A stretch of 64,000 nucleotides of DNA from Bacteroidota bacterium (GCA_024743405.1 JANSWP010000025.1:1-64000); one strand, 5' to 3'. Numbered from the stretch's first letter, positions 27,994 through 38,703 are shown. Notes: generated by a model not told the origin, from the sequence alone. Made by a program: numbers and translations.

Positions 27994-29409
27994 ATGAAAC
28001 TACCAATTTGGACGTTCTCTATCTTATTTCTCTTTTTAGGCGCGTGCAAAAAAGATTGTAACCCTACTAATATTCCCATCACAATCACTACTTTGACTGA
28101 AGATTTTGTAGATGAAACTCAATATCTCATGCAACTTCGATTGGCCTTTGGGAAAACGGTTGCCAATGCCTTAGCGTTTGAAGGTTTTCGTACTTATATC
28201 CTAGAAAAGTCAAAACTAAATACCGACAATTTTTTCAATGAAATTTTGTTTGCTACTTACCAAAATGATGAAATTACACCTAATGTAACCATGAAAAATT
28301 TTCTTGAAAATGCAATAGATGAAGAAGTTCGAACCTTGTTTGGAGCTTCTTTTTTAGATAAGGTTTTAAAAGATGATCCATTGGTAACAGTGAAAATTCC
28401 GGATCTTTTCTATCAGTTTGATTGGAAAGTGGAAGAGTATGCTCCTATGGTTTATGTAAAAACAGTAGTTCCATTACCAGATGAGGAAGGCTTTAGTGCC
28501 AATATGGCCTATCACCATGGCGGTTATAACGAATATGTGCCTGATTGGACGATTCCTAAGCATTTTTGTTTGGTTGTAAAGTATTCGGAAGACTATTTTT
28601 TATTAGATATAGAAAAAGGAATAAATGAAAAGGGGATTTCTATGGAGGAATTAGTGCCTCAGGCTATGCGGTGTTGGGAAGAATTAAAACCAACATTAAA
28701 GTCATTAGGAATTTCGTTGAATCATGATGGAGAAGAATTGCAATTGATAAAAAAACGAGTCCTTTTTGACACACAGATAAATGTATGTGAGCAAAATTTT
28801 AATATGGTTAACCCTTGCAATGGGGCTTGTTCAAGGGATTGTGCGGACAATTTAAATGATTTAGATAATGTGTTAGCAACTGTGTCTTTTAGCGATGGAG
28901 TATGGGCTCAAATTTTGAATCCGAGTTATGTTTTCAATGAGAATGTACACACTCTTTATACTTTTTTTGTTGAACCTGAAAATATTCATAATCAAATTGC
29001 AGTGACAGGTTTCCGCTTGCGGGAATATTTTGTTAATTATCAACCTAAAATTACTGTCACAACCGAGGAACATTGTACCAATGATAATCGACACGTAGAT
29101 ATTCCAACATTGACATTAGAAGATTACCGATTTAAAAAAGAAGAGATAAAAGGTGTCTCTGTTAGAGCTTCCTTTTGGAAAGGATGGCCAAATTTAGATA
29201 CTTCTAGGAGTATTGGCGTCAATATCGCACAATTAAAATATTCAGATGTGGTAGTCAATAATTTTGTTCCTTATTATGAAGGAGCCATTGGAGGATCTAC
29301 TGTTTTTGCTTCAGATGTTATAAATGGGAGCGCTAGTGATTTATATTATTGTGCTGATAATTCTACGATATATGATCTAGGAGATATGACTTTAAGGGTT
29401 ATTTTTTGA
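27994..29409 (+). CDS. Lipoprotein, second of a paralogous pair
   Basis: An SPII signal with lipobox FLGAC (then KKDCNPT) starts at 27994. The mature N-terminal domain aligns with that of the preceding lipoprotein: DPLVTVKIPDLFYQFDWKVEEYAP corresponds in pattern to LLTIKIPDRF plus DWNVAEMAP. A Cys motif (CNGACSRDC) follows at about residue 270, as in the paralogue. The last 190 residues are beta-rich and differ from the paralogue. I do not recognise the family. The smc gene follows after 143 bp and is probably a separate unit. Confidence 0.75.
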   Translation: MKLPIWTFSILFLFLGACKKDCNPTNIPITITTLTEDFVDETQYLMQLRLAFGKTVANALAFEGFRTYILEKSKLNTDNFFNEILFATYQNDEITPNVTMKNFLENAIDEEVRTLFGASFLDKVLKDDPLVTVKIPDLFYQFDWKVEEYAPMVYVKTVVPLPDEEGFSANMAYHHGGYNEYVPDWTIPKHFCLVVKYSEDYFLLDIEKGINEKGISMEELVPQAMRCWEELKPTLKSLGISLNHDGEELQLIKKRVLFDTQINVCEQNFNMVNPCNGACSRDCADNLNDLDNVLATVSFSDGVWAQILNPSYVFNENVHTLYTFFVEPENIHNQIAVTGFRLREYFVNYQPKITVTTEEHCTNDNRHVDIPTLTLEDYRFKKEEIKGVSVRASFWKGWPNLDTSRSIGVNIAQLKYSDVVVNNFVPYYEGAIGGSTVFASDVINGSASDLYYCADNSTIYDLGDMTLRVIF

Positions 29410-29552
29410 GTGTAGAAGCAGACAATTTTCTCCAATTAACTGGATCTTCTTTTAATATTAGCTTCCTTCTGGAATCTCCACAAGTTTTCAACACTCAATT
29501 TGTGGAAAATTTTTCTTATTCAAAATTTCAAAAACCCCTATTTTCGCGCGCT

Positions 29553-32500
29553 ATGCGGTTAAAAAGTTTAGAAATAAAGGGGTTCAAATCATTTGCCAAC
29601 GAAACGGTGATTCACTTTGGTGATGACATCGTGGGCATTGTTGGCCCGAATGGTAGTGGTAAATCAAACATTGTAGATTCGATCAGATGGGTATTGGGAG
29701 AACAGAAATCTCGAGAGCTTAGATTAGACACGATGTCCAGTGTTATCTTTAATGGAACCAAGAAGAAAAAACCAGGAGGGGTGGCATCTGTCTCCTTGAC
29801 ATTTGACAATACTAAGAATTTATTGCCTACTGAATACCAGCAGGTTAAGATTACACGGATGTTGTATCGGAGTGGGGAGAGTGAGTATCGATTGAATGGT
29901 GTCCCTTGCCGATTGAAGGACATTACGAATCTATTTATGGATACTGGGATTGGGTCAAATTCTTATGCGATAATCGCTCTGGGTATGGTAGATGATATTT
30001 TGGCGGATAAAGAAAATGCACGCCGAAGAATGTTCGAACAGGCAGCTGGGATATCTAAATATAAACGCCGAAAAAAGGAGACTTTAAGTAAACTGAAAAG
30101 TACTTCAGCTGACCTTGAAAGAATCGAAGATCTATTGTTTGAAATCGAAGGGAACCTAAAAACACTCGAAAAACAGGCAAAACGAACTAAAAAATATTTC
30201 GAACTTAAAGAAAGATATAAACAATTGAGTCTGCTTTTGTCGGATAAAAAGTCGGGCGGATTAAAAGAAAAACACAAGGAGATTCAAAAAACGCTTCAAA
30301 TAGAACAAGATAAATTTCGACAATACGATATTGATATTAGGCAGTTGGAAGCTGACTTAGAAAAAGAACGTAAAGCGAATTTAGATAAGGAAAAAGCGCT
30401 TTCGGAAAAACAGCGCGATTTGAATAGCTTGGTTGGACGGATTAGAGGTATGGAAAATGATAAACGGATGGCAGAGCAACGTATCCAGTTTATCGAGTCC
30501 AATTCTACAAAAATAGAGGCATCCAATCGTTCTGCAAAAGAGCGAATCGGACAGTTGGAAAGAGAAATTGAAAATTATCGAATCAATCTAAATGCCGAAA
30601 AAAGATTGGAAGCCGAACTCGAAAAACAACTCGATGAGGCGGAGGAAGCTATGTCTAAAATTAAGAAGAATCACGGCGAGTTAAAGTCGGATTTGGATTC
30701 GATTATGTCTAGTCAACAAAAGGTAGAGCGTGACCTGTTTGAGTTGGAAAAACAAAAGGCGGTTAATTCCAATCAAGTAAGGGGGTTGGAGGTTGAGATT
30801 GAGCGAAATGCAGGTGATGTTCAACGGCGAGAGGTAGATAAAAAGGCTCTGGCAGATCGTATCCTTAAATTGGAAAAGGACGAAAAAGAGAAAGAAAAAT
30901 TAGTCAAAGATTTAGAAGGGGAGGAAGAAAAAAGACGAGGAGATTTAGAGCAAACGGAATGGAAATTAGATGCATTAAATAAAGAAGTTCAGAAGGTTAA
31001 TCGGCAATTGGATGCGAAGAGGAACGAGTTCAAATTGACGCAAAGTATGGTTGAAAACCTGGAGGGTTTTCCAGAGTCAATTCGTTTTTTGAGCAATAAG
31101 AAAAATTGGAAAAAAGATGCGCCATTATTGTCAGATTTAATCTATGTTGAGGAAGATTTTCGGGTGGCAGTTGAGAATTATTTAGAACCCTTTTTGAATT
31201 ATTATGTAGTTCAAAATTTAGAAGAAGCATTTGATGCCATAAAATTGTTGAATCAGGCACAAATGGGGAAAGCCAACTTCTTTATGTTGGATGCTTTTGA
31301 AAATTATACGCCACCAATGACAATGTTGCCCGATACGCAACAAGCAATTGATTTGATTCAAATTGACCAAAAATATCGCCGTTTGGTTAGTTATTTACTG
31401 GAAAATGTATTGGTGACAGATAATGAAGCATTAGCGCGAAAAGAGGTAGATGAACGAGTAGTTATTTTAAGTAAAAGTGGGCGTTTTGTGCGTCGGAAAT
31501 ATAGTATTGGTGGTGGTTCAATTGGTTTATTTGAAGGGAAAAAAATTGGTCGGAAAAAGAATTTAGAAATCCTTGAAACGGCGATAAAAAAATTAGAACG
31601 TCAAGCTGATAAGCACTCAACTCAAGTTTACAATTTGCAAGCTCAAATTGAGGAGTTGAAGTCTAAGCAAAATCGAAAACAGATACAACAAGAGAAAGAT
31701 GCATTGAGTCGATTGATCCAAGAAAAAGTGGGTGTTCAAGCACGATTGGAAAGTATCGAAGGGAACTTGGAAAATTGGAATCGAATCAAATTAGAATCGG
31801 AGGCGAAAATTATAGAATTGACGAAAGGAAATGAGGAGATTGAAAAGAACTTGACCTCAAAAATGAAAGAGGTTATTGCCGCCAAAGAAAACATTAGTAA
31901 TACGGATGGAACGTATCGGAAAATTGCGGAAGCTTTAAGTAAGGCATCAGCTGATTTTAATGCGAAAAATATTGAATTCATTAAGCAACAAAATAAGGTC
32001 GGTAGCTTTCAGAGAGAGTTGTCTTTTAGGGAACGGCAGCTAGACGAAACCCAAGCTTCTTTTGCGACCAATGAGCAAAGTTTGACCCAAAGTATGGAGG
32101 AATTGGGTTTTGTGAAAGAAGATTTGGAGAAATTGTCAAAGACACTATTGGAATCATACGAGATCAAAAAGGAAAAAGCAGGCCATCTTTCGGAAGCGGA
32201 ACAAACCTATTTTAAAGCGCGTGGAGGGGTGAATGAAATCGAAGATAATATCCGAAAAATCAACAAAAACCGGACGGATGCACAGATTTTGATCAATAAT
32301 TTGAAGGATAAATTGGCAGATGTTCGATTTCAATTGCAATCTATCGCCGAGCGGTTACGTATTGAATTTTCGATCAATATCAATGAGTTGGACAAAGTGA
32401 TGAAGGAAATCCGTGAAACTATTGATAAAAAAGATGCTGAACTCAGCGAAACCGAACTTCAAATGAAAGTCGAGCGGATGAAAAACCGATTGGATAATTA

Positions 32501-33131
32501 TGGCGAAATCAATCCAATGGCAGTCGAGGCTTTTGATGAAATGAAAGAGCGATACGACACCATTACGACGCAGCGAGATGATATTTTGAAGGCAAAATCA
32601 GACTTAATTGAGACCATCAAAGAAATCGAAGAAACAGCCACTGTCCAATTTTTAGAAGCCTTTGAAAAGACCCGATTATATTTTATTGATGTATTCCGAA
32701 GTCTCTTTTCGGAAGATGATAATGCGGATTTAATTCTCCTCGAACCTGATAATCCACTCGAATCCAAAATCGAGATTGTCGCCAAACCAAAGGGCAAACG
32801 TCCACAATCGATTAGTCAATTATCGGGAGGAGAAAAGACGCTTACTGCTACAGCTTTACTTTTTGCATTGTACCTATTAAAGCCTGCACCTTTCTGTATT
32901 TTTGATGAAGTTGATGCGCCATTGGATGATGCCAATATTGAAAAATTCAACAAAATCATTCAGAAATTTGCCGTGAATTCTCAATTCATCATCGTTACTC
33001 ACAATAAACAAACGATGGCTTCAGTAGATACCATTTATGGAGTATATATGCAGGAGCAGGGTGTGAGCGCAGTGGCTTCAGTTGATTTTAGGGATTTGAA
33101 GCATGATGCGGTTTTGGAGAAAGTGGGGTAG
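29553..33131 (+). CDS. smc: Chromosome partition protein SMC
   Basis: An SMC ATPase of 1192 residues that compacts and segregates the chromosome with ScpA and ScpB. Head motifs: GFKSFAN then Walker A GPNGSGKS (residues 31-38) at the N terminus; signature LSGGEKTLTATALLFA (about 1090) and Walker B CIFDEVDAPLDDAN (about 1115) at the C terminus. Two coiled-coil arms flank a hinge from about residue 505 to 680. The frame is open back to a TTG at 29406, but the ATG at 29553 gives the family start MRLKSLEIKGF. No scp gene is adjacent. Confidence 0.97.
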   Translation: MRLKSLEIKGFKSFANETVIHFGDDIVGIVGPNGSGKSNIVDSIRWVLGEQKSRELRLDTMSSVIFNGTKKKKPGGVASVSLTFDNTKNLLPTEYQQVKITRMLYRSGESEYRLNGVPCRLKDITNLFMDTGIGSNSYAIIALGMVDDILADKENARRRMFEQAAGISKYKRRKKETLSKLKSTSADLERIEDLLFEIEGNLKTLEKQAKRTKKYFELKERYKQLSLLLSDKKSGGLKEKHKEIQKTLQIEQDKFRQYDIDIRQLEADLEKERKANLDKEKALSEKQRDLNSLVGRIRGMENDKRMAEQRIQFIESNSTKIEASNRSAKERIGQLEREIENYRINLNAEKRLEAELEKQLDEAEEAMSKIKKNHGELKSDLDSIMSSQQKVERDLFELEKQKAVNSNQVRGLEVEIERNAGDVQRREVDKKALADRILKLEKDEKEKEKLVKDLEGEEEKRRGDLEQTEWKLDALNKEVQKVNRQLDAKRNEFKLTQSMVENLEGFPESIRFLSNKKNWKKDAPLLSDLIYVEEDFRVAVENYLEPFLNYYVVQNLEEAFDAIKLLNQAQMGKANFFMLDAFENYTPPMTMLPDTQQAIDLIQIDQKYRRLVSYLLENVLVTDNEALARKEVDERVVILSKSGRFVRRKYSIGGGSIGLFEGKKIGRKKNLEILETAIKKLERQADKHSTQVYNLQAQIEELKSKQNRKQIQQEKDALSRLIQEKVGVQARLESIEGNLENWNRIKLESEAKIIELTKGNEEIEKNLTSKMKEVIAAKENISNTDGTYRKIAEALSKASADFNAKNIEFIKQQNKVGSFQRELSFRERQLDETQASFATNEQSLTQSMEELGFVKEDLEKLSKTLLESYEIKKEKAGHLSEAEQTYFKARGGVNEIEDNIRKINKNRTDAQILINNLKDKLADVRFQLQSIAERLRIEFSININELDKVMKEIRETIDKKDAELSETELQMKVERMKNRLDNYGEINPMAVEAFDEMKERYDTITTQRDDILKAKSDLIETIKEIEETATVQFLEAFEKTRLYFIDVFRSLFSEDDNADLILLEPDNPLESKIEIVAKPKGKRPQSISQLSGGEKTLTATALLFALYLLKPAPFCIFDEVDAPLDDANIEKFNKIIQKFAVNSQFIIVTHNKQTMASVDTIYGVYMQEQGVSAVASVDFRDLKHDAVLEKVG

Positions 33132-33222
33132 GAGTACTTCCTTAAATTCCTGATTTTGGGAGATCCCCATTTGAGAATAAGTATTTATTGACAATGTAGA
33201 TTATTTAAACCTAATCCAATAT

Positions 33223-33250
33223 AAAAAATCCGAAAACGGAGGATTTTTTT
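33223..33250 (+). terminator. Terminator after smc
   Basis: AAAAAATCC and GGATTTTTTT flank a short CCG/CGG stem and A-rich loop, with a T run on the plus strand. It lies about 90 bp after the smc stop codon. The remaining spacer to 33511 has a TCGAATTTCATTCGA palindrome near 33350 and nothing else I can name. Confidence 0.7.
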
Positions 33251-33511
33251 ATTCAAATACTTAATTTTGGTGCGGAGTTCTGAAATGTCATAAACCTTAA
33301 AAGCACATTTCCAATTTTTTCTGATATAAGCTTTTTTAGTTACCTAATCGAATTTCATTCGACTGGAATCGAAGGTTCGACGAAGTCAATTGTTTACGCC
33401 ATTTTTGAGTGGAGTGAGTTTAGTGTTCGGCTTTTGGGGATGGCGCAAGCACTTATTTAATGTTGAATTTAGAATTTTTTTTAGCCTAATTTAAAAACCA
33501 AAATCACAACT

Positions 33512-34765
33512 ATGTATTGCTACCCCATCTTTTTAACCCTTTTTGTATTTTTTACAATCAATCAATCATTTGCACAAATAGAAACCTCGGAGATATTAAT
33601 TTCTGGTGCTAATTCGGAAATTGTAGAAGAAGCATCCAATAAAGAGCTGCGAAATGTTGCTCAACCTTCAAAGGGTAGTTTTTTGAGACTTAATTACCAG
33701 CGAGGAAGAATATTGAACAACGGATCTTCCCTACTTTCAACAACCGACCTAAAAGGGAACAGTTTTAAGGAAGCAAATTATTTTTCAATCGAATACGGCA
33801 AGCAGATGCTAGGAGATCAGGAGTGGCACCAAGTATGTAACTATCCGCGGACAGGCATCGGTTTTCAGTATCTTAAGCCTTTGAATAGGGCTGAATTGGG
33901 AAATATTTTCTCGATTTATGGCTTTTATGACGGCAATTATTTTTTTTCTGAGAAATTTCAATTGACAAACCGAATGGGGCTCGGTCTGACCTATAATTCT
34001 GAAAAATTCGATGAGAATGATCCAATACCAAATGATGTATTTTCAACTAAACTGAATGTATTCATAGAATTGGGTGGGGGTATATCCGTAAAATTAGGCA
34101 GGTATGTTTTTGTTGAACCAGGATTCCGTTTTACTCATATCTCGAACGGCAACAGGCGGGAGCCACAAACAGGTTATAATGGTATATCCTGGAATCTTGG
34201 TGTCAGATCGCTTCTGAGTCAGATGGATCTAAAACCAGCCAAAAGGACACTCGAAAAATGCCTTCACCGTCATGAAATAATAGGATTTGTGGGGGCGGCA
34301 ACGAAACAGCTTGATTTTATAAATGTAACCTCGGATGATCGTCACGAAACTTATGGCATAAACTATTTCATGACCAATCTACTACTTGGATACCAGTTTG
34401 AAACAACTCGGCGTCTTAAATTGGGCGGCGGTTTTGATTTCTTTTTTGATGGTACTGCTGGCCAAATCGAAGCAGCAGCGAATGGGAAACCTTCCCACAG
34501 TGCCGTCTCATTTAGGGACAAATTGGGAATTTCCTTATTTATTGGAGCGGAGGTTGCTATAGACCGGCTGTCCATGGTTTACACGTTAGAGTATGTCATA
34601 TACCGGAAACCATTCACCTCATCTATCTCTTCTTTTGAGCAGCGGATTGGAATTAGGTATTTTATCAATGAAATTATTTTTGCTGGATTGAATGTCAGAG
34701 CGATCAAATTTCGTTCGGCAAAAGCATTAGAATTTAACGTAGGGGCAAGGTTTAGGCTTGGATAG
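33512..34765 (+). CDS. PagL-like lipid A deacylase / outer-membrane beta barrel
   Basis: A signal peptide (NQSFAQ, about residue 22) leads to a beta-rich protein of 417 residues. The PagL-type motif FTHISNGN has His209 and Ser211, matching the His-x-Ser pair of the lipid A 3-O-deacylase active site. It is followed by PQTGYNGISWNLGVR. The second half (after about residue 245) has further amphipathic strands ending in a barrel-like tail with terminal GARFRLG. It is longer than PagL, as in many Bacteroidota acyloxyacyl hydrolase-like proteins. Likely role: outer-membrane lipid A remodelling; activity is inferred. Confidence 0.75.
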   Translation: MYCYPIFLTLFVFFTINQSFAQIETSEILISGANSEIVEEASNKELRNVAQPSKGSFLRLNYQRGRILNNGSSLLSTTDLKGNSFKEANYFSIEYGKQMLGDQEWHQVCNYPRTGIGFQYLKPLNRAELGNIFSIYGFYDGNYFFSEKFQLTNRMGLGLTYNSEKFDENDPIPNDVFSTKLNVFIELGGGISVKLGRYVFVEPGFRFTHISNGNRREPQTGYNGISWNLGVRSLLSQMDLKPAKRTLEKCLHRHEIIGFVGAATKQLDFINVTSDDRHETYGINYFMTNLLLGYQFETTRRLKLGGGFDFFFDGTAGQIEAAANGKPSHSAVSFRDKLGISLFIGAEVAIDRLSMVYTLEYVIYRKPFTSSISSFEQRIGIRYFINEIIFAGLNVRAIKFRSAKALEFNVGARFRLG

Positions 34766-34766
34766 G

Positions 34767-34815
34767 AAAAAATAAGACCAAGAGTTTGAAGTTCGAACTC
34801 TTGGTCTTATTTTTT
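34767..34815. terminator. Bidirectional terminator
   Basis: AAAAAATAAGACCAAGAGTT and its complement (AACTCTTGGTCTTATTTTTT) are separated by a few bases. The stem serves both convergent genes: the PagL-like gene ends at 34765 and the minus-strand stop codon of the acylase gene (34814-34816) lies at its edge. Confidence 0.85.
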
Positions 34816-37219
34816 AATTGGGTTTCAATACCAGTTTTTTCCCATCTTTTATAATCTCTTCTCGATTTATTTTTTGTTTTCTGAATTGCCCATTGACAAA
34901 AAGTTGGGCTTGGTCATCATAATGAGGGCTAGTTATATTACCAGAATTTCCAGTAGGTAAAATATTTACAGAATTATCTAAATCGCCAAAATCGATTATT
35001 CTTCTAATGGCAGGACCGGCATATACTTCATATTTTCCAGAGCCATTAAAACGATAATGTTGATTATTAATGACTTCACTACTACCAGCTATCGGGTAAG
35101 GACCAACATTGAAATATTCGCGCAAAGTTTCTACTTTCCCAAGTACATGACCATGTTCTAGTGTATGCACTTTTGACCATTCCCATTCCTCCATATTATC
35201 ACCTAGTTGAGCCTCTAATTCAGAGATGGAATTTTTAAATGCATTGGTAATCAATTCATTGCGAGATTCGGTTTTATCTGCTGTTTCAATATTATCCCAC
35301 CAAATAGAAGTGTCATTCTGAATCAAAAAGGGAATGGATCTTTTAATTAAATGTGTTTCCATTAATGTTTCAAAATCCTGTTCTCCTAATTCATCATACA
35401 TCGCATTTTTAAGGATATGATAAAGGATTTTTGCATAAATAGTTGGAGTGATATCTTCTAAAGCATGTTCGCCTGAGGCTGCTGTTAAAATTGAAACGGC
35501 CTTGGTTTCATTTGCCTTAAAGTTTGAATCATTACGTACAATATCTGCAACCGTATGGCAAATATTTTTCATCATATCTGAGTGAACATCATTAATCATT
35601 TCTTGAGCCATCGGCATATCCCAAGTATCATTTTCTTCCAAAATATCCATGATTCGGCGAGCTCTATCTTCAGGAATATAATAGCCAGAATGGAAAATAC
35701 CAGCCATGGTATCTGGTTGATTATTAGCAGAGTAGACAAATCCAGAAGGCGGGTTTTCAGAATGAGGATTATCTTCAAAATCCACATAACCTAATATTTC
35801 ATCTTCTCCTGTTGAACCATCTAAAAAGAGTTTTGAATTCACATGATCGGGGCGTATTGGTAATTTGCCATAAGACCACCAGGCTATGTTGCCCTCTACA
35901 TCCCCATACATGATATTCAAACCTGGTGCATGACCTAATGAAGCTGCTTTTTTGACTTCCTCCATCGAATTGGCGTGAAGCATTTGATAGGACGACTCCA
36001 AATTTTCGGGTAAAAATTCGTTATAAATCCACCAGGCTGAAACAGGTTGATTAGTGGTATTAGAAACATGATCTAATGCCTCATTGACAATAGGACCATG
36101 TCGGGTTGTTTTGACCTCAAAAGTAATATCGTCGCTATCTTTTACCTGAATTATCTCTTTTCGAACCTCCATGTCAACCCATTGATCTTTGTACCTAACT
36201 TGATTTGGGTTTTCAGGGTTTATCTTTTCCAAATAGAAGTCAATGTCATCATTTTCGAGCATTGTTAGCCCAATTGCATGATGACGATTGAAGCCAACTG
36301 CGGGGAAAGGAATTCCACCCAAATAATTCCCATACATACTCTTTCCTGGATACTCAATATGAGCTTCATACCATACGGAGGGCGACGAATACCCAATATG
36401 AGTGTCATTGGAGAAAAGAACCTTTCCGTTTTTAGTTTTTGTTGGTCCAATAACCCATGCGTTACTTCCAATAAATGGGCTTACGGGTAGTGTTTCAAAT
36501 AGTTGATCAATATTAAAATGATCACTCAAAAGAGTATTTCCATCTGTTTTATCAAAGGTTGGAATAACTTGAGCAGCAGGATTCCAATGTACGTCTAAAT
36601 CCTTCAAATACGCCTCTCCATATTTTTCATGAATGCGTGTTACTAGAGGATCGGTTCGGAAGGCTTGAGCAAAACTGAATGCCATATACCCAAAAATAGC
36701 ATAAGAATCTTCAATGGTAAAAGGCTCCTTCTCAATACCTAAAATATGATACTCTATGGGTGTTGAGCCATTTTTAATATAAGAATTGATCCCAGCATGA
36801 TAGGCCAAAGCTGCCTTTTTTATTGGATTGTTTTCTTCCAAATTATTGAATCTTTCAGTGCCTCTTTTTGCCGCCTCATGAGTTCCCAATGTTCTGAAAA
36901 AGCGATCTGTTTTGACAAGCTCTGCGCCTAATATTTCTGCCAATCTACCTTTACCTAATCGACGCATCATTTCCATTTGAAAAAGCCGATCCTGTGCATG
37001 AACATACCCCAAAGCAAATTGAGCATCTGTTTCATTTTGGGCATAAATATGTGGAATGCCGTATTCGTCAAAATAAACTTCGACTTCTTTTTCAAGCCCT
37101 TTTAGGGTAAGGTTCCCTTCTAGAGTTGGTTCCAAATTTTTATAAAAAACAAACCCACCTATAAGGCATAATACCAAAAGCACGAGGATAACGATGACCA
37201 GCCGTTTAATGATTTTCAT
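34814..37219 (-). CDS. Penicillin acylase family protein (Ntn hydrolase)
   Basis: Members hydrolyse amide bonds of penicillins, acyl-homoserine lactones or other acylated substrates after autocatalytic cleavage into two chains. The start at 37219 (MKIIKRLVIV) gives an N-terminal membrane anchor of about 20 residues; the frame also runs back to 37276. The catalytic Ser is in FIGSNAWV (Ser252 from this start) at the beginning of the beta chain. Other family segments are DNDIDFYLEKI and PGLNIMYGDVEGNIAWW. The alpha part begins GIPHIYAQNETDAQFALGYVHAQDR. Quorum-signal acylase and peptide acylase are both possible; the substrate is not readable. Confidence 0.9.
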   Translation of the reverse strand: MKIIKRLVIVILVLLVLCLIGGFVFYKNLEPTLEGNLTLKGLEKEVEVYFDEYGIPHIYAQNETDAQFALGYVHAQDRLFQMEMMRRLGKGRLAEILGAELVKTDRFFRTLGTHEAAKRGTERFNNLEENNPIKKAALAYHAGINSYIKNGSTPIEYHILGIEKEPFTIEDSYAIFGYMAFSFAQAFRTDPLVTRIHEKYGEAYLKDLDVHWNPAAQVIPTFDKTDGNTLLSDHFNIDQLFETLPVSPFIGSNAWVIGPTKTKNGKVLFSNDTHIGYSSPSVWYEAHIEYPGKSMYGNYLGGIPFPAVGFNRHHAIGLTMLENDDIDFYLEKINPENPNQVRYKDQWVDMEVRKEIIQVKDSDDITFEVKTTRHGPIVNEALDHVSNTTNQPVSAWWIYNEFLPENLESSYQMLHANSMEEVKKAASLGHAPGLNIMYGDVEGNIAWWSYGKLPIRPDHVNSKLFLDGSTGEDEILGYVDFEDNPHSENPPSGFVYSANNQPDTMAGIFHSGYYIPEDRARRIMDILEENDTWDMPMAQEMINDVHSDMMKNICHTVADIVRNDSNFKANETKAVSILTAASGEHALEDITPTIYAKILYHILKNAMYDELGEQDFETLMETHLIKRSIPFLIQNDTSIWWDNIETADKTESRNELITNAFKNSISELEAQLGDNMEEWEWSKVHTLEHGHVLGKVETLREYFNVGPYPIAGSSEVINNQHYRFNGSGKYEVYAGPAIRRIIDFGDLDNSVNILPTGNSGNITSPHYDDQAQLFVNGQFRKQKINREEIIKDGKKLVLKPN

Positions 37220-37402
37220 GAACAATTCGATTTTTTTTAAACAGATTATTTCAATTGATGGGCGGAAGATAACCAATAGTCTTTGGAAAAATTTTATCAG
37301 ATTCGCTTAAAAGTAATTAGCTTTCCTAATTTTATTGATTTTTTATAATGTTATTCCGTTACGAAACGGGTTATTTATTTCATTTCAAACAAAACTACAT
37401 AT

Positions 37403-38698
37403 ATGCGAAACTTACTTTTTATAGGCATTTTCATATTTGGTTCAGCTTTTATGAACCCTGAACCTCCTGTTATCAAGAGTCTGATTGCAGATGATTTGCC
37501 ATTCTTATTGGAATTTTATAAAACAAGGCATCAGAACCCTGAAATCTCTCTTCAAGAAAAAGAAACGTCAAAAGCTTTAGCTACCGAATTGCGTACTGCG
37601 GGTTTTGATGTTACCGAAAATTTTGGAGGCTATGGCGTTGTAGGTATTTTGAAAAATGGAGATGGTCCGATGATTTTAGTCAGAACAGATATGGATGCCT
37701 TACCAATGGAAGAGAAAACAAATTTGGAGTATGCGAGTCATGCTACTTGTGAATACGCTGGTCAAATTACCGGCTCTATGCATTCTTGTGGTCATGATAT
37801 GCATATGACGTCTTGGCTTGGTACAGCACGACTGATGGCTAAGATGAAAAACGAATGGAAAGGTACATTGATGATGATTGGCCAACCAGCGGAAGAAATT
37901 GGGGAAGGCTCAGAATTGATGTTGAAAGCAGGCTTGTATGAAAAATTTGGGGTGCCAGATTATGGAATGGCGTTACATTGTAGCCCTACTATTCCTGCTG
38001 GGCAAGTTGGATTTGGAAAGGGGTATACTATGGCTAATACAGAAAGTATTGATATTAAAGTTTTTGGGGTAGGAGCTCATGGAGCAGCTCCTCATATGTC
38101 AATAGATCCCGTCGTTATAGGAAGTATGATTGTGATGGATTTGCAGACGATTGTCAGTAGGAATTTGAAACCAACTGAATCTGCTGTGGTTACTGTCGGT
38201 GCCATTAAAGGAGGGATTAAACACAATATTATTCCTGATGAAGTAACTTTAAAATTGACAGTTAGAACCTATACGCCGGAGGTTCGAGCGATGGTTCATA
38301 AAAGGATAAAGGAAATTTGTAGGGGAGTGGCAATTGCTGCTGGATTATCGGAGGATAAAATGCCTGAGGTAACCATCCCAGCGTCTTTTACGCCTGCTAA
38401 TTATAATCATCCAGATTTAGTAGATAAAATGATGGTGGCAGCTGGGAAAATGATTGGAGAAGAAAATGTGGTGGATGTAGAGCCTTTAATGCTAGGGGAA
38501 GATTTTGCCCGTTTTGGACAAACGGAAGATAAAGTACCCACCGTTTTGTACTGGTTGGGCACTGTACCCGAATCTCGTATAGCGGAAGGAGATTTACCTG
38601 GGCTTCATTCGCCATTTTATTATCCAACTCCTGAAAAAACTATTGAGACTGGAGTTGCAGTAATGAGCCAAAGTTTAATGGATGTTTTTAATTTTTGA
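37403..38698 (+). CDS. Exported M20 family amidohydrolase
   Basis: A 431-residue M20-type metallohydrolase with a short hydrophobic N terminus (LLFIGIFIFGSAF), so likely periplasmic. Metal-site motifs are SCGHDMHM (Cys and His) and GQPAEEIGEGSELM, with VRTDMDALPM upstream. The dimerisation domain carries GVGAHGAAPHMSIDPV. This is the hippurate or indole-acetyl-amino-acid hydrolase subgroup, which cleaves N-acyl amino acids. The neighbouring gene on the other strand is a penicillin-acylase family enzyme, so both may act on acylated amino compounds. That link is inference. Confidence 0.9.
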   Translation: MRNLLFIGIFIFGSAFMNPEPPVIKSLIADDLPFLLEFYKTRHQNPEISLQEKETSKALATELRTAGFDVTENFGGYGVVGILKNGDGPMILVRTDMDALPMEEKTNLEYASHATCEYAGQITGSMHSCGHDMHMTSWLGTARLMAKMKNEWKGTLMMIGQPAEEIGEGSELMLKAGLYEKFGVPDYGMALHCSPTIPAGQVGFGKGYTMANTESIDIKVFGVGAHGAAPHMSIDPVVIGSMIVMDLQTIVSRNLKPTESAVVTVGAIKGGIKHNIIPDEVTLKLTVRTYTPEVRAMVHKRIKEICRGVAIAAGLSEDKMPEVTIPASFTPANYNHPDLVDKMMVAAGKMIGEENVVDVEPLMLGEDFARFGQTEDKVPTVLYWLGTVPESRIAEGDLPGLHSPFYYPTPEKTIETGVAVMSQSLMDVFNF

Positions 38699-38703
38699 TA
38701 TAT

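Noticed and set aside
29406-29552. Upstream extension of smc from a TTG
   Set aside because: The extension overlaps the end of the previous gene, has no conserved sequence, and the ATG at 29553 gives the family N terminus.
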